A stretch of 64,000 bases of DNA from Cladopsammia gracilis (lineage: Eukaryota; Cnidaria; Anthozoa; Scleractinia; Dendrophylliidae): NCBI GenBank assembly GCA_022457155.1, contig JAJGOT010000323.1, positions 444,001 through 508,000 on the forward strand. The letters run 5' to 3'. The notes under the pieces were generated by a model. That model made no database searches. It saw only the letters and a program-made list of their open reading frames with translations, and was not told where the DNA came from. The position numbers were made by a program, and so were the translations under genes. Of this stretch, positions 9,754-23,723 are shown piece by piece (within the stretch, counting starts at the first letter, position 1; the number at the start of each line of letters is the position of its first letter).

Positions 9754-12682
9754 ATGTGCAAATCTAAAATTAACATCAATAGAAAAAAAAGCAAAACCCC
9801 TACAGGACTAGCCTGCGAGCAAGCTGTGCTGGGTTAAAGGGTTAGGAGGCCCCTCTCATTCCCTCCCAATCCCCTTTAACCCAGCACAGCTTGCTCGCAG
9901 GCTAGTCCTAGCTAGGCTAGCTATCCTATCTATCCTGCCCCCCCCTCCTATCTATCCTGCCTCCCCCCCTATCCTATCTATCCTGCCCCCCTACCTACCC
10001 CTACATCTCAAGTATATGTTCACGTTTGGTATATATAAGACTTAGAAGAAACACTGGCGCCATTGTGGTACAGCCTTCATTTACAAAACATTCAACAATA
10101 ATGACTAATGACTAAATGAAATACGCAGATGAATAAATGGAATACGCAATGAATAATGACTGAATGAAAGGAGTAACATTTTCTCGGACATTTCTTATCA
10201 TGTTTAAAATGTATCATAAAACGTTCTTACGCATGCGCATGAGTATAGGATGCTTGGAGCCTCTTGTTGTTATGTATATCGCAGCCTGAATCAGTCAAAC
10301 ATTCCATCGTGTTTCATGTGAAGCAGAACAACTTCGAACATGTCAAGTGTCAAAGCTGGAGCTCTTATAGAAACGTAGAAAATCGCCTATGAATATGGAA
10401 ACAATAGAGATTTGTCAATGAGCAAAAATAAGACCATTTTCAAAAATCGAAAAGGTCACTTTTAAGCTCATTAACCGATTTCTATTGTTTAAATATTCAT
10501 GGGTTAATATCTCTTTGAAAAAGGGATTTGCCAGGCAATTCTAAGTGAGTTGAAAAGAATACGCATGCGTGCGATTTGTCGCGTAAAAATCGTATGTGTT
10601 TTATTCCTTTACAGCTTTAATCAAAACCAATTATTATAGTTGTTATTTAAGACCAAAGATAAGATGATAGATCATGCACTCTTCATTGGTTTGTGGTTAT
10701 TATTGCATATTGTTGTCTTTTCTTATTAACAAAATAATTAATAACGATAAATAACATTGTAAAATTCGTTAATAGTTCATAACAGTTATGACCAAAAAAG
10801 TAATACAAATGTTACAAATAACAACAAAACTAATAAACAATTAAATAACATAATTTCGTTTAAAAATGTGCAAGAGCTGTCATTCCTCCATCAAGTGGCC
10901 ATATATCCATGGTTACCCAGTTGGAAACCCTTGAGCGAAAAACTTAAATATATGGTGCTGGATGAAAACTGCATTGAGAACTGGGAGAAAGCACCTTTCT
11001 TCTTGGCTTCTTCTACAAAAGAAACATAAAGAAGGTGGGGGGGGGGGGGGAATGAACATACCGAAAAGGTGAAGAAAATAAAAATAAAACCACGGATACT
11101 ATGGCCACCAGAAAAGGAGAAATAACAGCTTGCCCCAGATAAACTGGGAGTAGTTTTACTCATGGCAAACTTCATTAAACCTAAACTGGTAAACTGGTAA
11201 GAGAGAGAGGAACAACAAAAAAAGGAAAATCGTAATCATAGATATAAATGATGGTATGGATGGAGTTTAACTGACAGGTAAGAACTGGCCGCAAATTTAA
11301 TTCTTTTAGATGAGAAATACACCAAATGCAAATATGGCCGTCCAACAATTTTTTGTTTGGACAGGTTCTCAAGAAAAAAAAGCAATTGAATGATGATAAA
11401 GATCAGGTCAGAATAAGTCATTGTGTGCATTTTCAAGGCCATATTCTTATTTCAGGAGAACTTATAGGCAATCAAATTTTGGGAAAAACATGAAAGCGAG
11501 GCTAGTTAGGATAGAATGTCTTTTCTTATACAAATGCTTTAAATTTCAGTGAGCCATAACTTTGCAACCGTTAAATTAAAAACACTCAAACTTTGCAAGA
11601 TGATCCACTTAGCAGCACTTGTTTAAGTAATTTCTCTGAAAACTTTGCCAAACAAAAAATTGCGTATGAAAAAAAATATAGCTGAGATCTTGGGACTGAT
11701 AAAGAGGGCAAATATTCGACTGACTAGGGAGGGGGCGGGATGAGGCTCCCACCCCCACATCACCTGATATTTTGTCGTTTTGCCTAGATTCCACTGAGAG
11801 ATTCCAGCTCTCCCCATCCAGGTGAGTGTAGTGAGAATAACACAATAGAATGGTTTCAATTGAGTGTCGTAAAACCAAAACTAAAGTAATCACTCTGACC
11901 AATCACAGCAGTCGTAAACAATCCAATGAACCAATCAGGCTCGAAGCAAATACATGTAGCCGGCGCCAAGCGCAGGAAAACACGCGCAGGAATGTCACGA
12001 TATTGGTGCTGTTTTTACTTCTGATTGGTTGAAGCGGTCAATGATTTCACACTGACACGGTTCAATATATTTTTTTAATTAAACGTAAGGATTTTTGACG
12101 AACGCGAAAAAAAAGACGTTACTTTCATAATATCCAGACCGAAGAAGAAAGAAAAAACCACGCGATTATCGTGCAACACCTACTTAGATAAAAACGTGTG
12201 TCTCGGTTGAAAAATCATTTTTAGATCGATTTTAATGTTGTATTATAAAAGACTCGTTTTAGGTCATTTTAGATTTACGGTAGGTCGTTTTAGACTATTT
12301 CAGGTCATTTTAGATTCACGGTAGGTCATTTTAGATCATTTTAGGTCATTTTAGATCATTTTAGATCATTTTAGGTCATTTCGTTTTAGTAACTACGCGC
12401 GTAAAAATTGTATGTGTTAATTCCTTTACATCTTTAATCAAAACCAATTATTATAGTTGTTATTAAAGACCAAAGATAAGATGATAGATCATGCACTCTT
12501 CATTGGTTTGTGGTTATTATTGCATATTGTTGTCTTTTCTTATTAACAAAATAATTAATAATGATAAATAACATTGTAAAATTCGTTAATAATTCATAAC
12601 AGTTATGACCAAAAAAGTAATACAAATGTTACAAATAACAACAAAACTAATAAAGAATTAAATAACATAATTTCGTTTAAAA
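9754..12682 (+). repeat. Satellite beta unit (2,929 bp)
   Basis: Hairpin 1 at 9804-9909 has lost several bases in both arms (TTAAAGGGTTAGGAGG and CTCCCAATCC) and is shorter than usual. The insert is 10874-12397, with one G missing at its start. Confidence 0.92.
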
Positions 12683-15626
12683 ATGTGCAAATCTAAAATT
12701 AACATCAATAGAAAAAAAAGCAAAACCCCCTACAGGACTAGCCTGCGAGCAAGCTGTGCTGGGTTAAAGGGGATTAGGGAGGCCCCTCTCATTCCCTCCC
12801 TAATCCCCTTTAACCCAGCACAGCTTGCTCGCAGGCTAGTCCTAGCTAGGCTAGCTATCCTATCTATCCTGCCCCCCCCATCCTATCTATCCTGCCTCCC
12901 CCCCTATCCTATCTATCCTGCCCCCCTACCTACCCCTACATCTCAAGTATATGTTCACGTTTGGTATATATAAGACTTAGAAGAAACACTGGCGCCATTG
13001 TGGTACAGCCTTCATTTACAAAACATTCAACAATAATGACTAATGACTAAATGAAATACGCAGATGAATAAATGGAATACGCAATGAATAATGACTGAAT
13101 GAAAGGAGTAACATTTTCTCGGACATTTTCTTATCATGTTTAAAATGTATCATAAAACGTTCTTACGCATGCGCATGAGTATAGGATGCTTGGAGCCTCT
13201 TGTTGTTATGATATCGCAGCCTGAATCAGTCAAACATTCCATCGTGTTTCATGTGAAGCAGAACAACTTCGAACATGTCAAGTGTCAAAGCTGGAGCTCT
13301 TATAGAAACGTAGAAAATCGCCTATGAATATGGAAACAATAGAGATTTGTCAATGAGCAAAAATAAGACCATTTTCCAAAAATCGAAAAGGTCACTTTTA
13401 AGCTCATTAACCGATTTCTATTGTTTAAATATTCATGGGTTAATATCTCTTTGAAAAAGGGGATTTGCCAGGCAATTCTAAGTGAGTTGAAAAGAATACG
13501 CATGCGTGCGATTTGTCGCGTAAAAATCGTATGTGTTTATTCCTTTACAGCTTTAATCAAAACCAATTATTATAGTTGTTATTTAAGACCAAAGATAAGA
13601 TGATAGATCATGCACTCTTCATTGGTTTGTGGTTATTATTGCATATTGTTGTCTTTTCTTATTAACAAAATAATTAATAACGATAAATAACATTGTAAAA
13701 TTCGTTAATAGTTCATAACAGTTATGACCAAAAAAGTAATACAAATGTTACAAATAACAACAAAACTAATAAACAATTAAATAACATAATTTCGTTTAAA
13801 AATGTGCAAGGAGCTGTCATTCCTCCATCAAGTGGCCATATATCCATGGTTACCCAGTTGGAAACCCTTGAGCGAAAAACTTAAATATATGGTGCTGGAT
13901 GAAAACTGCATTGAGAACTGGGAGAAAGCACCTTTCTTCTTGGCTTCTTCTACAAAAGAAACATAAAGAAGGTGGGGGGGGGGGGGGGAATGAACATACC
14001 GAAAAGGTGAAGAAAATAAAAATAAAACCACGGATACAATGCCACCAGAAAAGGAGAAATAACAGCTTGCCCCAGATAAACTGGGAGTAGTTTTACTCAT
14101 GGCAAACTTCATTAAACCTAAACTGGTAAACTGGTAAGAGAGAGAGGAACAACAAAAAAAGGAAAATCGGTAATCATAGATATAAATGATGGTATGGATG
14201 GAGTTTAACTGACAGGTAAGAACTGGCCGCAAATTTAATTCTTTTAGATGAGAAATACACCAAATGCAAATATGGCCGTCCAACAATTTTTTGTTTGGAC
14301 AGGTTCTCAAGAAAAAAAAGCAATTGAATGATGATAAAGATCAGGTCAGAATAAGTCATTGTGTGCATTTTCAAGGCCATATTCTTATTTCAGGAGAACT
14401 TATAGGCAATCAAATTTTGGGAAAAACATGAAAGCGAGGCTAGTTAGGATAGAATGTCTTTTCTTATACAAATGCTTTAAATTTCAGTGAGCCATAACTT
14501 TGCAACCGTTAAATTAAAAACACTCAAACTTTGCAAGATGATCCACTTAGCAGCACTTGTTTAAGTAATTTCTCTGAAAACTTTGCCAAACAAAAAATTG
14601 CGTATGAAAAAAAATATAGCTGAGATCTTGGGACTGATAAAGAGGGCAAATATTCGACTGACTAGGGAGGGGGCGGGATGAGGCTCCCCACCCCCACATC
14701 ACCTGATATTTTGTCGTTTTGCCTAGATTCCACTGAGAGATTCCAGCTCTCCCATCCAGGTGAGTGTAGTGAGAATAACACAATAGAATGGTTTCAATTG
14801 AGTGTCGTAAAACCAAAACTAAAGTAATCACTCTGACCAATCACAGCAGTCGTAAACAATCCAATGAACCAATCAGGGCTCGAAGCAAATACATGTAGCC
14901 GGCGCCAAGCGCAGGAAAACACGCGCAGGAATGTCACGATATTGGTGCTGTTTTTACTTCTGATTGGTTGAAGCGGTCAATGATTTCACACTGACACGGT
15001 TCAATATATTTTTTTAATTAAACGTAAGGATTTTTGACGAACGCGAAAAAAAGACGTTACTTTCATAATATCCAGACCGAAGAAGAAAGAAAAAACCACG
15101 CGATTATCGTGCAACACCTACTTAGATAAAAACGTGTGTCTCGGTTGAAAAATCATTTTTAGATCGATTTTAATGTTGTATTATAAAAGACTCGTTTTAG
15201 GTCATTTTAGATTTACGGTAGGTCGTTTTAGACTATTTCAGGTCATTTTAGATTCACGGTAGGTCATTTTAGATCATTTTAGGTCATTTTAGATCATTTT
15301 AGATCATTTTAGGTCATTCCTCGTTTTAGTAACTACGCGCGTAAAAATTGTATGTGTTAATTCCTTTACATCTTTAATCAAAACCAATTATTATAGTTGT
15401 TATTAAAGACCAAAGATAAGATGATAGATCATGCACTCTTCATTGGTTTGTGGTTATAGTTTTTATTGCATATTGTTGTCTTTTCTTATTAACAAAATAA
15501 TTAATAACGATAAATAACATTGTAAAATTCGTTAATAATTCATAACAGTTATGACCAAAAGTAATACAAATGTTACAAATAACAACAAAACTAATAAACA
15601 ATTAAATAACAGAATTTCGTTTAAAA
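12683..15626 (+). repeat. Satellite beta unit (2,944 bp)
   Basis: Hairpin 1 is at 12734-12843 and the insert at 13810-15337. Its closing AT-rich tail has the alpha-type variant GTGGTTATAGTTTTTATTG, so the switch from beta-type to alpha-type sequence lies near 15,460. Confidence 0.92.
13802..13966 (+). other. Small open frame crossing into the beta insert (54 codons)
   Basis: ATG at 13802 opens a 54-codon frame ending TAA at 13966, running across the GTGCAA junction. Its last part reads LDENCIENWEKAPFFLASST, with a protein-like composition. It recurs in the other betas, though an indel changes the reading of the copy at 21905. No family was recognised. It may be a captured exon fragment or chance. 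Confidence 0.15.
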
Positions 15627-16751
15627 ATGTGCAAGTCTAAAATTAACATCAATAGAAAAAAAAAGCAAAACCCCCTACAGGACTAGCCTGCGAGCAAGCT
15701 GTGCTGGGTTAAAGGGGATTAGGGAGGCCCCTCTCATTCCCTCCCTAATCCCCTTTAACCCAGCACAGCTTGCTCGCAGGCTAGTCCTAGCTAGGCCAGC
15801 TATCCTATCTATCCTGCCCCCCCCTATCCTATCTATCCTGCCTCCCCCCCTATCCTATCTATCCTGCCCCCCTACCTACCCCTACATCTCAAGTATATGT
15901 TCACGTTTGGTATATATAAGACTTAGAAGAAACACTGGCGCCATTGTGGTACAGCCTTCATTTACAAAACATTCAATAATAATGACTAATGACTAAATGA
16001 AATACGCAGATGAATAAATGGAATACGCAATGAATAATGACTGAATGAAAGGAGTAACATTTTCTCGGACATTTTCTTATCATGTTTAAAATGTATCATA
16101 AAACGTTCTTACGCATGCGCATGAGTATAGGATGCTTGGAGCCTCTTGTTGTTATGTATATCGCAGCCTGAATCAGTCAAACATTCCATCGTGTTTCATG
16201 TGAAGCAGAACAACTTCGAACATGTCAAGTGTCAAAGCTGGAGCTCTTATAGAAACGTAGAAAATCGCCTATGAATATGGAAACAATAGAGATTTGTCAA
16301 TGAGCAAAAATAAGACCATTTTTCAAAAATCGAAAAGGTCACTTTTAAGCTCATTAACCGATTTCTATTGTTTAAATATTCATGGGTTAATATCTCTGTG
16401 AAAAAGGGGATTTGCAGGCAATTCTAAGTGAGTTGGAAAGAATACGCATGCGTGCGATTTGTCGCGTAAAAATCGTATGTGTTAAGCCTTTACAGCTTTA
16501 ATCAAAACCAATTATTATAGTTGTTATTAAAGACCAAAGATAAGATGATAGATCATGCACTCTTCATTGGTTTGTGGTTATAGTTTTTATTGCATATTGT
16601 TGTCTTTTCTTATTAACAAAATAATTAATAACGATAAATAACATTGTAAAATTCGTTAATAATTCATAACAGTTATGACCAAAAAGTAATACAAATGTTA
16701 CAAATAACAACAAAACTAATAAACAATTAAATAACAGAATTTCGTTTAAAA
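15627..16751 (+). repeat. Satellite alpha unit (1,125 bp)
   Basis: Hairpin 1 is at 15679-15788. The landmark reads GTGCAAGTCTAAAATT here, a single substitution. Confidence 0.93.
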
Positions 16752-17876
16752 ATGTGCAAATCTAAAATTAACATCAATAGAAAAAAAAGCAAAACCCCCT
16801 ACAGGACTAGCCTGCGAGCAAGCTGTGCTGGGTTAAAGGGGATTAGGGAGGCCCCTCTCATTCCCTCCCTAATCCCCTTTAACCCAGCACAGCTTGCTCG
16901 CAGGCTAGTCCTAGCTAGGCTAGCTATCCTATCTATCCTGCCCCCCCTATCCTATCTATCCTGCCTCCCCCCCTATCCTATCTATCCTGCCCCCCCTACC
17001 TACCCCTACATCTCAAGTATATGTTCACGTTTGGTATATATAAGACTTAGAAGAAACACTGGCGCCATTGTGGTACAGCCTTCATTTACAAAACATTCAA
17101 TAATAATGACTAATGACTAAATGAAATACGCAGATGAATAAATGGAATACGCAATGAATAATGACTGAATGAAAGGAGTAACATTTTCTCGGACATTTTC
17201 TTATCATGTTTAAAATGTATCATAAAACGTTCTTACGCATGCGCATGAGTATAGGATGCTTGGAGCCTCTTGTTGTTATGTATATCGCAGCCTGAATCAG
17301 TCAAACATTCCATCGTGTTTCATGTGAAGCAGAACAACTTCGAACATGTCAAGTGTCAAAGCTGGAGCTCTTATAGAAACGTAGAAAATCGCCTATGAAT
17401 ATGGAAACAATAGAGATTTGTCAATGAGCAAAAATAAGACCATTTTTCAAAAATCGAAAAGGTCACTTTTAAGCTCATTAACCGATTTCTATTGTTTAAA
17501 TATTCATGGGTTAATATCTCTGTGAAAAAGGGGATTTGCAGGCAATTCTAAGTGAGTTGGAAAGAATACGCATGCGTGCGATTTGTCGCGTAAAAATCGT
17601 ATGTGTTAAGCCTTTACAGCTTTAATCAAAACCAATTATTATAGTTGTTATTAAAGACCAAAGATAAGATGATAGATCATGCACTCTTCATTGGTTTGTG
17701 GTTATAGTTTTTATTGCATATTGTTGTCTTTTCTTATTAACAAAATAATTAATAACGATAAATAACATTGTAAAATTCGTTAATAATTCATAACAGTTAT
17801 GACCAAAAAAGTAATACAAATGTTACAAATAACAACAAAACTAATAAACAATTAAATAACAGAATTTCGTTTAAAA
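16752..17876 (+). repeat. Satellite alpha unit (1,125 bp)
   Basis: Hairpin 1 is at 16803-16912. The AT-rich tail carries the ATAGTTTTTATTG variant. Confidence 0.93.
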
Positions 17877-19255
17877 ATGTGCAAATCTAAAATTAACATC
17901 AATAGAAAAAAAAAGCAAAACCCCCTACAGGACTAGCCTGCGAGCAAGCTGTGCTGGGTTAAAGGGGATTAGGGAGGCCCCTCTCATTCCCTCCCTAATC
18001 CCCTTTAACCCAGCACAGCTTGCTCGCAGGCTAGTCCTAGCTAGGCTAGCTATCCTATCTATCCTGCCCCCCCTATCCTATCTATCCTGCCTCCCCCCCT
18101 ATCCTATCTATCCTGCCCCCCCTACCTACCCCTACATCTCAAGTATATGTTCACGTTTGGTATATATAAGACTTAGAAGAAACACTGGCGCCATTGTGGT
18201 ACAGCCTTCATTTACAAAACATTCAATAATGACTAATGACTAAATGAAATACGCAGATGAATAAATGGAATACGCAATGAATAATGACTGAATGAAAGGA
18301 GTAACATTTTCTCGGACATTTTCTTATCATGTTTAAAATGTATCATAAAACGTTCTTACGCATGCGCATGAGTATAGGATGCTTGGAGCCTCTTGTTGTT
18401 ATGTATATCGCAGCCTGAATCAGTCAAACATTCCATCGTGTTTCATGTGAAGCAGAACAACTTCGAACATGTCAAGTGTCAAAGCTGGAGCTCTTATAGA
18501 AACGTAGAAAATCGCCTATGAATATGGAAACAATAGAGATTTGTCAATGAGCAAAAATAAGACCATTTTTCAAAAATCGAAAAGGTCACTTTTAAGCTCA
18601 TTAACCGATTTCTATTGTTTAAATATTCATGGGTTAATATCTCTGTGAAAAAGGGATTTGCAGGCAATTCTAAGTGAGTTGGAAAGAATACGCATGCGTG
18701 CGATTTGTCGCGTAAAAATCGTATGTGTTAAGCCTTTACAGCTTTAATCAAAACCTGAATGACTAATGACTAAATGAAATACGCAGATGAATAAATGGAA
18801 TACGCAATGAATAATGACTGAATGAAAGGAGTAACATTTTCTCGGACATTTTCTTATCATGTTTAAAATGTATCATAAAACGTTCTTACGCATGCGCATG
18901 AGCATAGGATGCTTGAAGCCTCTTGTTGTTATGTATATCGCAGCCTGAATCAGTCAAACATTCCATCGTGTTTCATGTGAAGCAGAACAACTTCGAACAT
19001 GTCAAGTGTCAAAGCTGGAGCTCTTATAGAAACGTAGAAAATCGCCTATGAATATGGAAACAATAGAGATTTGTCAATGAGCAAAAATATGACCATTTTT
19101 CAAAAATCGAAAAGGTCACTTTTAAGCTCATTAACCGATTTCTATTGTTAAAATATTCAAGGGTTAATATCTCTGTTAAAAAGGGGATTTGGCAGGCAAT
19201 TCTAAGTGAGTTGAAAAGAATACGCATGCGTGCGATTTTAATTGTCGCGTAAAAA

Positions 19256-20502
19256 CGTAGTTACTAAAACGAGGAATGACCTAAAATGATCTAAAATGAT
19301 CTAAAATGACCTAAAATGACCTAAAATGATCTAAAATAACCTAAAATAATCTAAAATGATCTAAATTGACCTAAAATGATCTAAAATGACGTAAAATGAT
19401 CTAAAATGATCTAAAATGACCTAAAATGACTACCGTGAATCTAAAATGACCTAAGGCCCGGTTCAAACGTCGAACTTCACATGTGCCGAACCTAATGCAA
19501 ATGAGCAAAATCTATTGTTCTTGCTCATTTGCATTAGGTTCGGCACATGTGAAGTTCGACGTTTGAACCGGGCCTAAAATGATGTAAAATGAGTAACGAT
19601 GTAAGAAGAAGAAGACGAGAATAGCGCTTTGCACTATTACGTGACTCAGACAAAGTTTGCTGTGAGCTCGAAGGCTTGTATGAGCGTGATGTGTTCCAAT
19701 TGAGAAAATCTCGAAACCGCAAATCTCGAAACGATTTGCACTGTGCACCAATCAAAAGCTTGTGCTGGGCAAACCTCTAAATTCCTAATTACCATTTTGC
19801 ACAGCGCACCAATCAAAAGCCTGTTGCTGGGCAAATCTCTAAATTTATAATAATAACCATTTTCACGTGTGTACTCCGCACCAATCAAAAGCGCGTTGCT
19901 GGGCAATCCTCTAAATTCCTAATTACCATTTTGCACAGTGCACCAATCAAAAGCCTGTTGCTGGGCAAATCTCTAAATTTATAATTGGAAAAGGAAATCC
20001 CCAATTAACCCCTCCCCGGGGGGTGGGGGCTTCATAGAGGCTTTACCACTACAAGCTCTGGGTTCACCGGGTTCTAAGCTTGTTCCACGTGCATGAAAAT
20101 TTTAACTTTTCAAACACGATCTATTCGATGTGGTGTGAAATCAAAGACTCCTAAGAGCCAACCCGTGAATAAAAAAATGTCAGAAATGCTAACGCGTAAC
20201 GCAATATTGCGGTAAACGTTTTCACACTGACACTGTTCAATATTTTTTTTAAATTAAACCTAAGGATTTTTGACGAACGCGAAAAAAGACGTTACTTTCA
20301 TAATTATCCAGACCGAAGAAGAAAGACAAAACCACGCGACAATCGTGCAACACCTACTTAGATAAAAAAGTGTGTCTCGGTTGAAAAATCATTTTTAGAT
20401 CGATTTTAATGTTGTATTATAAAAGACTCGTTTTAGGTCATTTTAGATTTACGGTAGGTCGTTTTAGATTATTTTAGGTCATTCCTCGTTTTAGTAACTA
20501 CG
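19256..20502. mobile_element. TIR transposon in gamma, copy 2
   Basis: Same termini and architecture as copy 1. The target duplication CGCGTAAAAA is at 19246-19255 and 20503-20512. Confidence 0.82.
19455..19574. mobile_element. Palindromic TAA-flanked MITE, copy 2
   Basis: Termini GGCCCGGTTCAAAC...GTTTGAACCGGGCC are flanked by TAA at 19452-19454 and 19575-19577, at the same position inside the transposon as copy 1. Confidence 0.8.
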
Positions 20503-20786
20503 CGCGTAAAAATCGTATGTGTTAATTCCTTTACACCTTTAATCAAAACCAATTCTTATAGTTGTTATTAAAGACCAAAGATAAGATGATAGATCATGCA
20601 CTCATTATTGGCTTTGGTTATTATTGCATATTGTTGTCTTTTCTTATTAACAAAATAATTAATAACGATAAATAACATTGTAAAATTCGTTAATAATTCA
20701 TAACAGTTATGACCAAAAAAGTAATACAAATGTTACAAATAACAACAAAACTAATAAAGAATTAAATAACATAATTTCGTTTAAAA

Positions 20787-23723
20787 ATGTGCAAATCTAA
20801 AATTAACATCAATAGAAAAAAAAGCAAAACCCCCTACAGGACTAGCCTGCGAGCAAGCTGTGCTGGGTTAAAGGGGATTAGGGAGGCCCCTCTCATTCCC
20901 TCCCTAATCCCCTTTAACCCAGCACAGCTTGCTCGCAGGCTAGTCCTAGCTAGGCTAGCTATCCTATCTATCCTGCCCCCCTATCCTATCTATCCTGCCT
21001 CCCCCCTATCCTATCTATCCTGCCCCCCTACCTACCCCTACATCTCAAGTATATGTTCACGTTTGGTATATATAAGACTTAGAAGAAACACTGGCGCCAT
21101 TGTGGTACAGCCTTCATTTACAAAACATTCAACAATAATGACTAATGACTAAATGAAATACGCAGATGAATAAATGGAATACGCAATGAATAATGACTGA
21201 ATGAAAGGAGTAACATTTTCTCGGACATTTTCTTATCATGTTTAAAATGTATCATAAAACGTTCTTACGCATGCGCATGAGTATAGGATGCTTGGAGCCT
21301 CTTGTTGTTATGTATATCGCAGCCTGAATCAGTCAAACATTCCATCGTGTTTCATGTGAAGCAGAACAACTTCGAACATGTCAAGTGTCAAAGCTGGAGC
21401 TCTTATAGAAACGTAGAAAATCGCCTATGAATATGGAAACAATAGAGATTTGTCAATGAGCAAAAATAAGACCATTTTCCAAAAATCGAAAAGGTCACTT
21501 TTAAGCTCATTAACCGATTTCTATTGTTTAAATATTCATGGGTTAATATCTCTTTGAAAAAGGGGATTTGCCAGGCAATTCTAAGTGAGTTGAAAAGAAT
21601 ACGCATGCGTGCGATTTGTCGCGTAAAAATCGTATGTGTTTATTCCTTTACAGCTTTAATCAAAACCAATTATTATAGTTGTTATTTAAGACCAAAGATA
21701 AGATGATAGATCATGCACTCTTCATTGGTTTGTGGTTATTATTGCATATTGTTGTCTTTTCTTATTAACAAAATAATTAATAACGATAAATAACATTGTA
21801 AAATTCGTTAATAGTTCATAACAGTTATGACCAAAAAAGTAATACAAATGTTACAAATAACAACAAAACTAATAAACAATTAAATAACATAATTTCGTTT
21901 AAAAATGTGCAAGGAGCTGTCATTCCTCCATCAAGTGGCCATATATCCATGGTTACCCAGTTGGAAACCCTTGAGCGAAAAACTTAAATATATGGTGCTG
22001 GATGAAAACTGCATTGAGAACTGGGAGAAAGCACCTTTTTCTTGGCTTCTTCTACAAAAGAAACATAAAGAAGGTGGGGGGGGGGGGGGAATGAACATAC
22101 CGAAAAGGTGAAGAAAATAAAAATAAAACCACGGATACTATGGCCACCAGAAAAGGAGAAATAACAGCTTGCCCCAGATAAACTGGGAGAGTAGTTTTAC
22201 TCATGGCAAACTTCATTAAACCTAAACTGGTAAACTGGTAAGAGAGAGAGGAACAACAAAAAAAGGAAAATCGGTAATCATAGATATAAATGATGGTATG
22301 GATGGAGTTTTAACTGACAGGTAAGAACTGGCCGCAAATTTAATTCTTTTAGATGAGAAATACACCAAATGCAAATATGGCCGTCCAACAATTTTTTGTT
22401 TGGACAGGTTCTCAAGAAAAAAGCAATTGAATGATGATAAAGATCAGGTCAGAATAAGTCATTGTGTGCATTTTCAAGGCCATATTCTTATTTCAGGAGA
22501 ACTTATAGGCAATCAAATTTTGGGAAAAACATGAAAGCGAGGCTAGTTAGGATAGAATGTCTTTTCTTATACAAATGCTTTAAATTTCAGTGAGCCATAA
22601 CTTTGCAACCGTTAAATTAAAAACACTCAAACTTTGCAAGATGATCCACTTAGCAGCACTTGTTTAAGTAATTTCTCTGAAAACTTTGCCAAACAAAAAA
22701 TTGCGTATGAAAAAAATATAGCTGAGATCTTGGGACTGATAAAGAGGGCAAATATTCGACTGACTAGGGAGGGGGCGGGATGAGGCTCCCCACCCCCACA
22801 TCACCTGATATTTTGTCGTTTTGCCTAGATTCCACTGAGAGATTCCAGCTCTCCATCCAGGTGAGTGTAGTGAGAATAACACAATAGAATGGTTTCAATT
22901 GAGTGTCGTAAAACCAAAACTAAAGTAATCACTCTGACCAATCACAGCAGTCGTAAACAATCCAATGAACCAATCAGGGCTCGAAGCAAATACATGTAGC
23001 CGGCGCCAAGCGCAGGAAAACACGCGCAGGAATGTCACGATATTGGTGCTGTTTTTACTTCTGATTGGTTGAAGCGGTCAATGATTTCACACTGACACGG
23101 TTCAATTATTTTTTTAATTAAACGTAAGGATTTTTGACGAACGCGAAAAAAAGACGTTACTTTCATAATATCCAGACCGAAGAAGAAAGAAAAAACCACG
23201 CGATTATCGTGCAACACCTACTTAGATAAAAACGTGTGTCTCGGTTGAAAAATCATTTTTAGATCGATTTTAATGTTGTATTATAAAAGACTCGTTTTAG
23301 GTCATTTTAGATTTACGGTAGGTCGTTTTAGACTATTTCAGGTCATTTTAGATTCACGGTAGGTCATTTTAGATCATTTTAGGTCATTTTAGATCATTTT
23401 AGATCATTTTAGGTCATTCCTCGTTTTAGTAACTACGCGCGTAAAAATTGTATGTGTTAATTCCTTTACATCTTTAATCAAAACCAATTATTATAGTTGT
23501 TATTAAAGACCAAAGATAAGATGATAGATCATGCACTCTTCATTGGTTTGTGGTTATTATTGCATATTGTTGTCTTTTCTTATTAACAAAATAATTAATA
23601 ATGATAAAATAACATTGTAAAATTCGTTAATAATTCATAACAGTTATGACCAAAAAAGTAATACAAATGTTACAAATAACAACAAAACTAATAAAGAATT
23701 AAATAACATAATTTCGTTTAAAA
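20787..23723 (+). repeat. Satellite beta unit (2,937 bp)
   Basis: Hairpin 1 is at 20838-20947 and the insert at 21913-23437. Private differences include CACCTTTTTCTTGG near 22035 and TTCAATTATTTTTTT near 23103. Confidence 0.92.

Larger units (their letters stand above)
3913..17876 (+). repeat. Higher-order repeat copy 1 (gamma-beta-beta-beta-alpha-alpha, 13,964 bp)
   Basis: Unit order is gamma 3913, beta 6834, beta 9754, beta 12683, alpha 15627, alpha 16752. The same order returns at 28917. This complete copy defines the roughly 14-kb higher-order period. Confidence 0.9.
17877..20786 (+). repeat. Satellite gamma unit (2,910 bp)
   Basis: Hairpin 1 is at 17929-18038, the internal half-alpha junction at 18756 and the transposon at 19256-20502. 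Confidence 0.92.

Noticed and set aside
12683..12973. Plus-strand frames of about 96-123 codons beginning MCKSKININRKK in each unit.
   Set aside because: They translate hairpin 1 and the C-rich minisatellite. The C-terminal length and frame change with C-run length, as in non-coding repeat DNA.
13828..14310. Recurrent minus-strand open frames of up to 160-195 codons in the beta inserts (for example also 49809-50396).
   Set aside because: They recur only because the unit is repeated. Frames break with each indel and with poly-G length, the composition is low in information (P runs from poly-G), and no family is recognisable.
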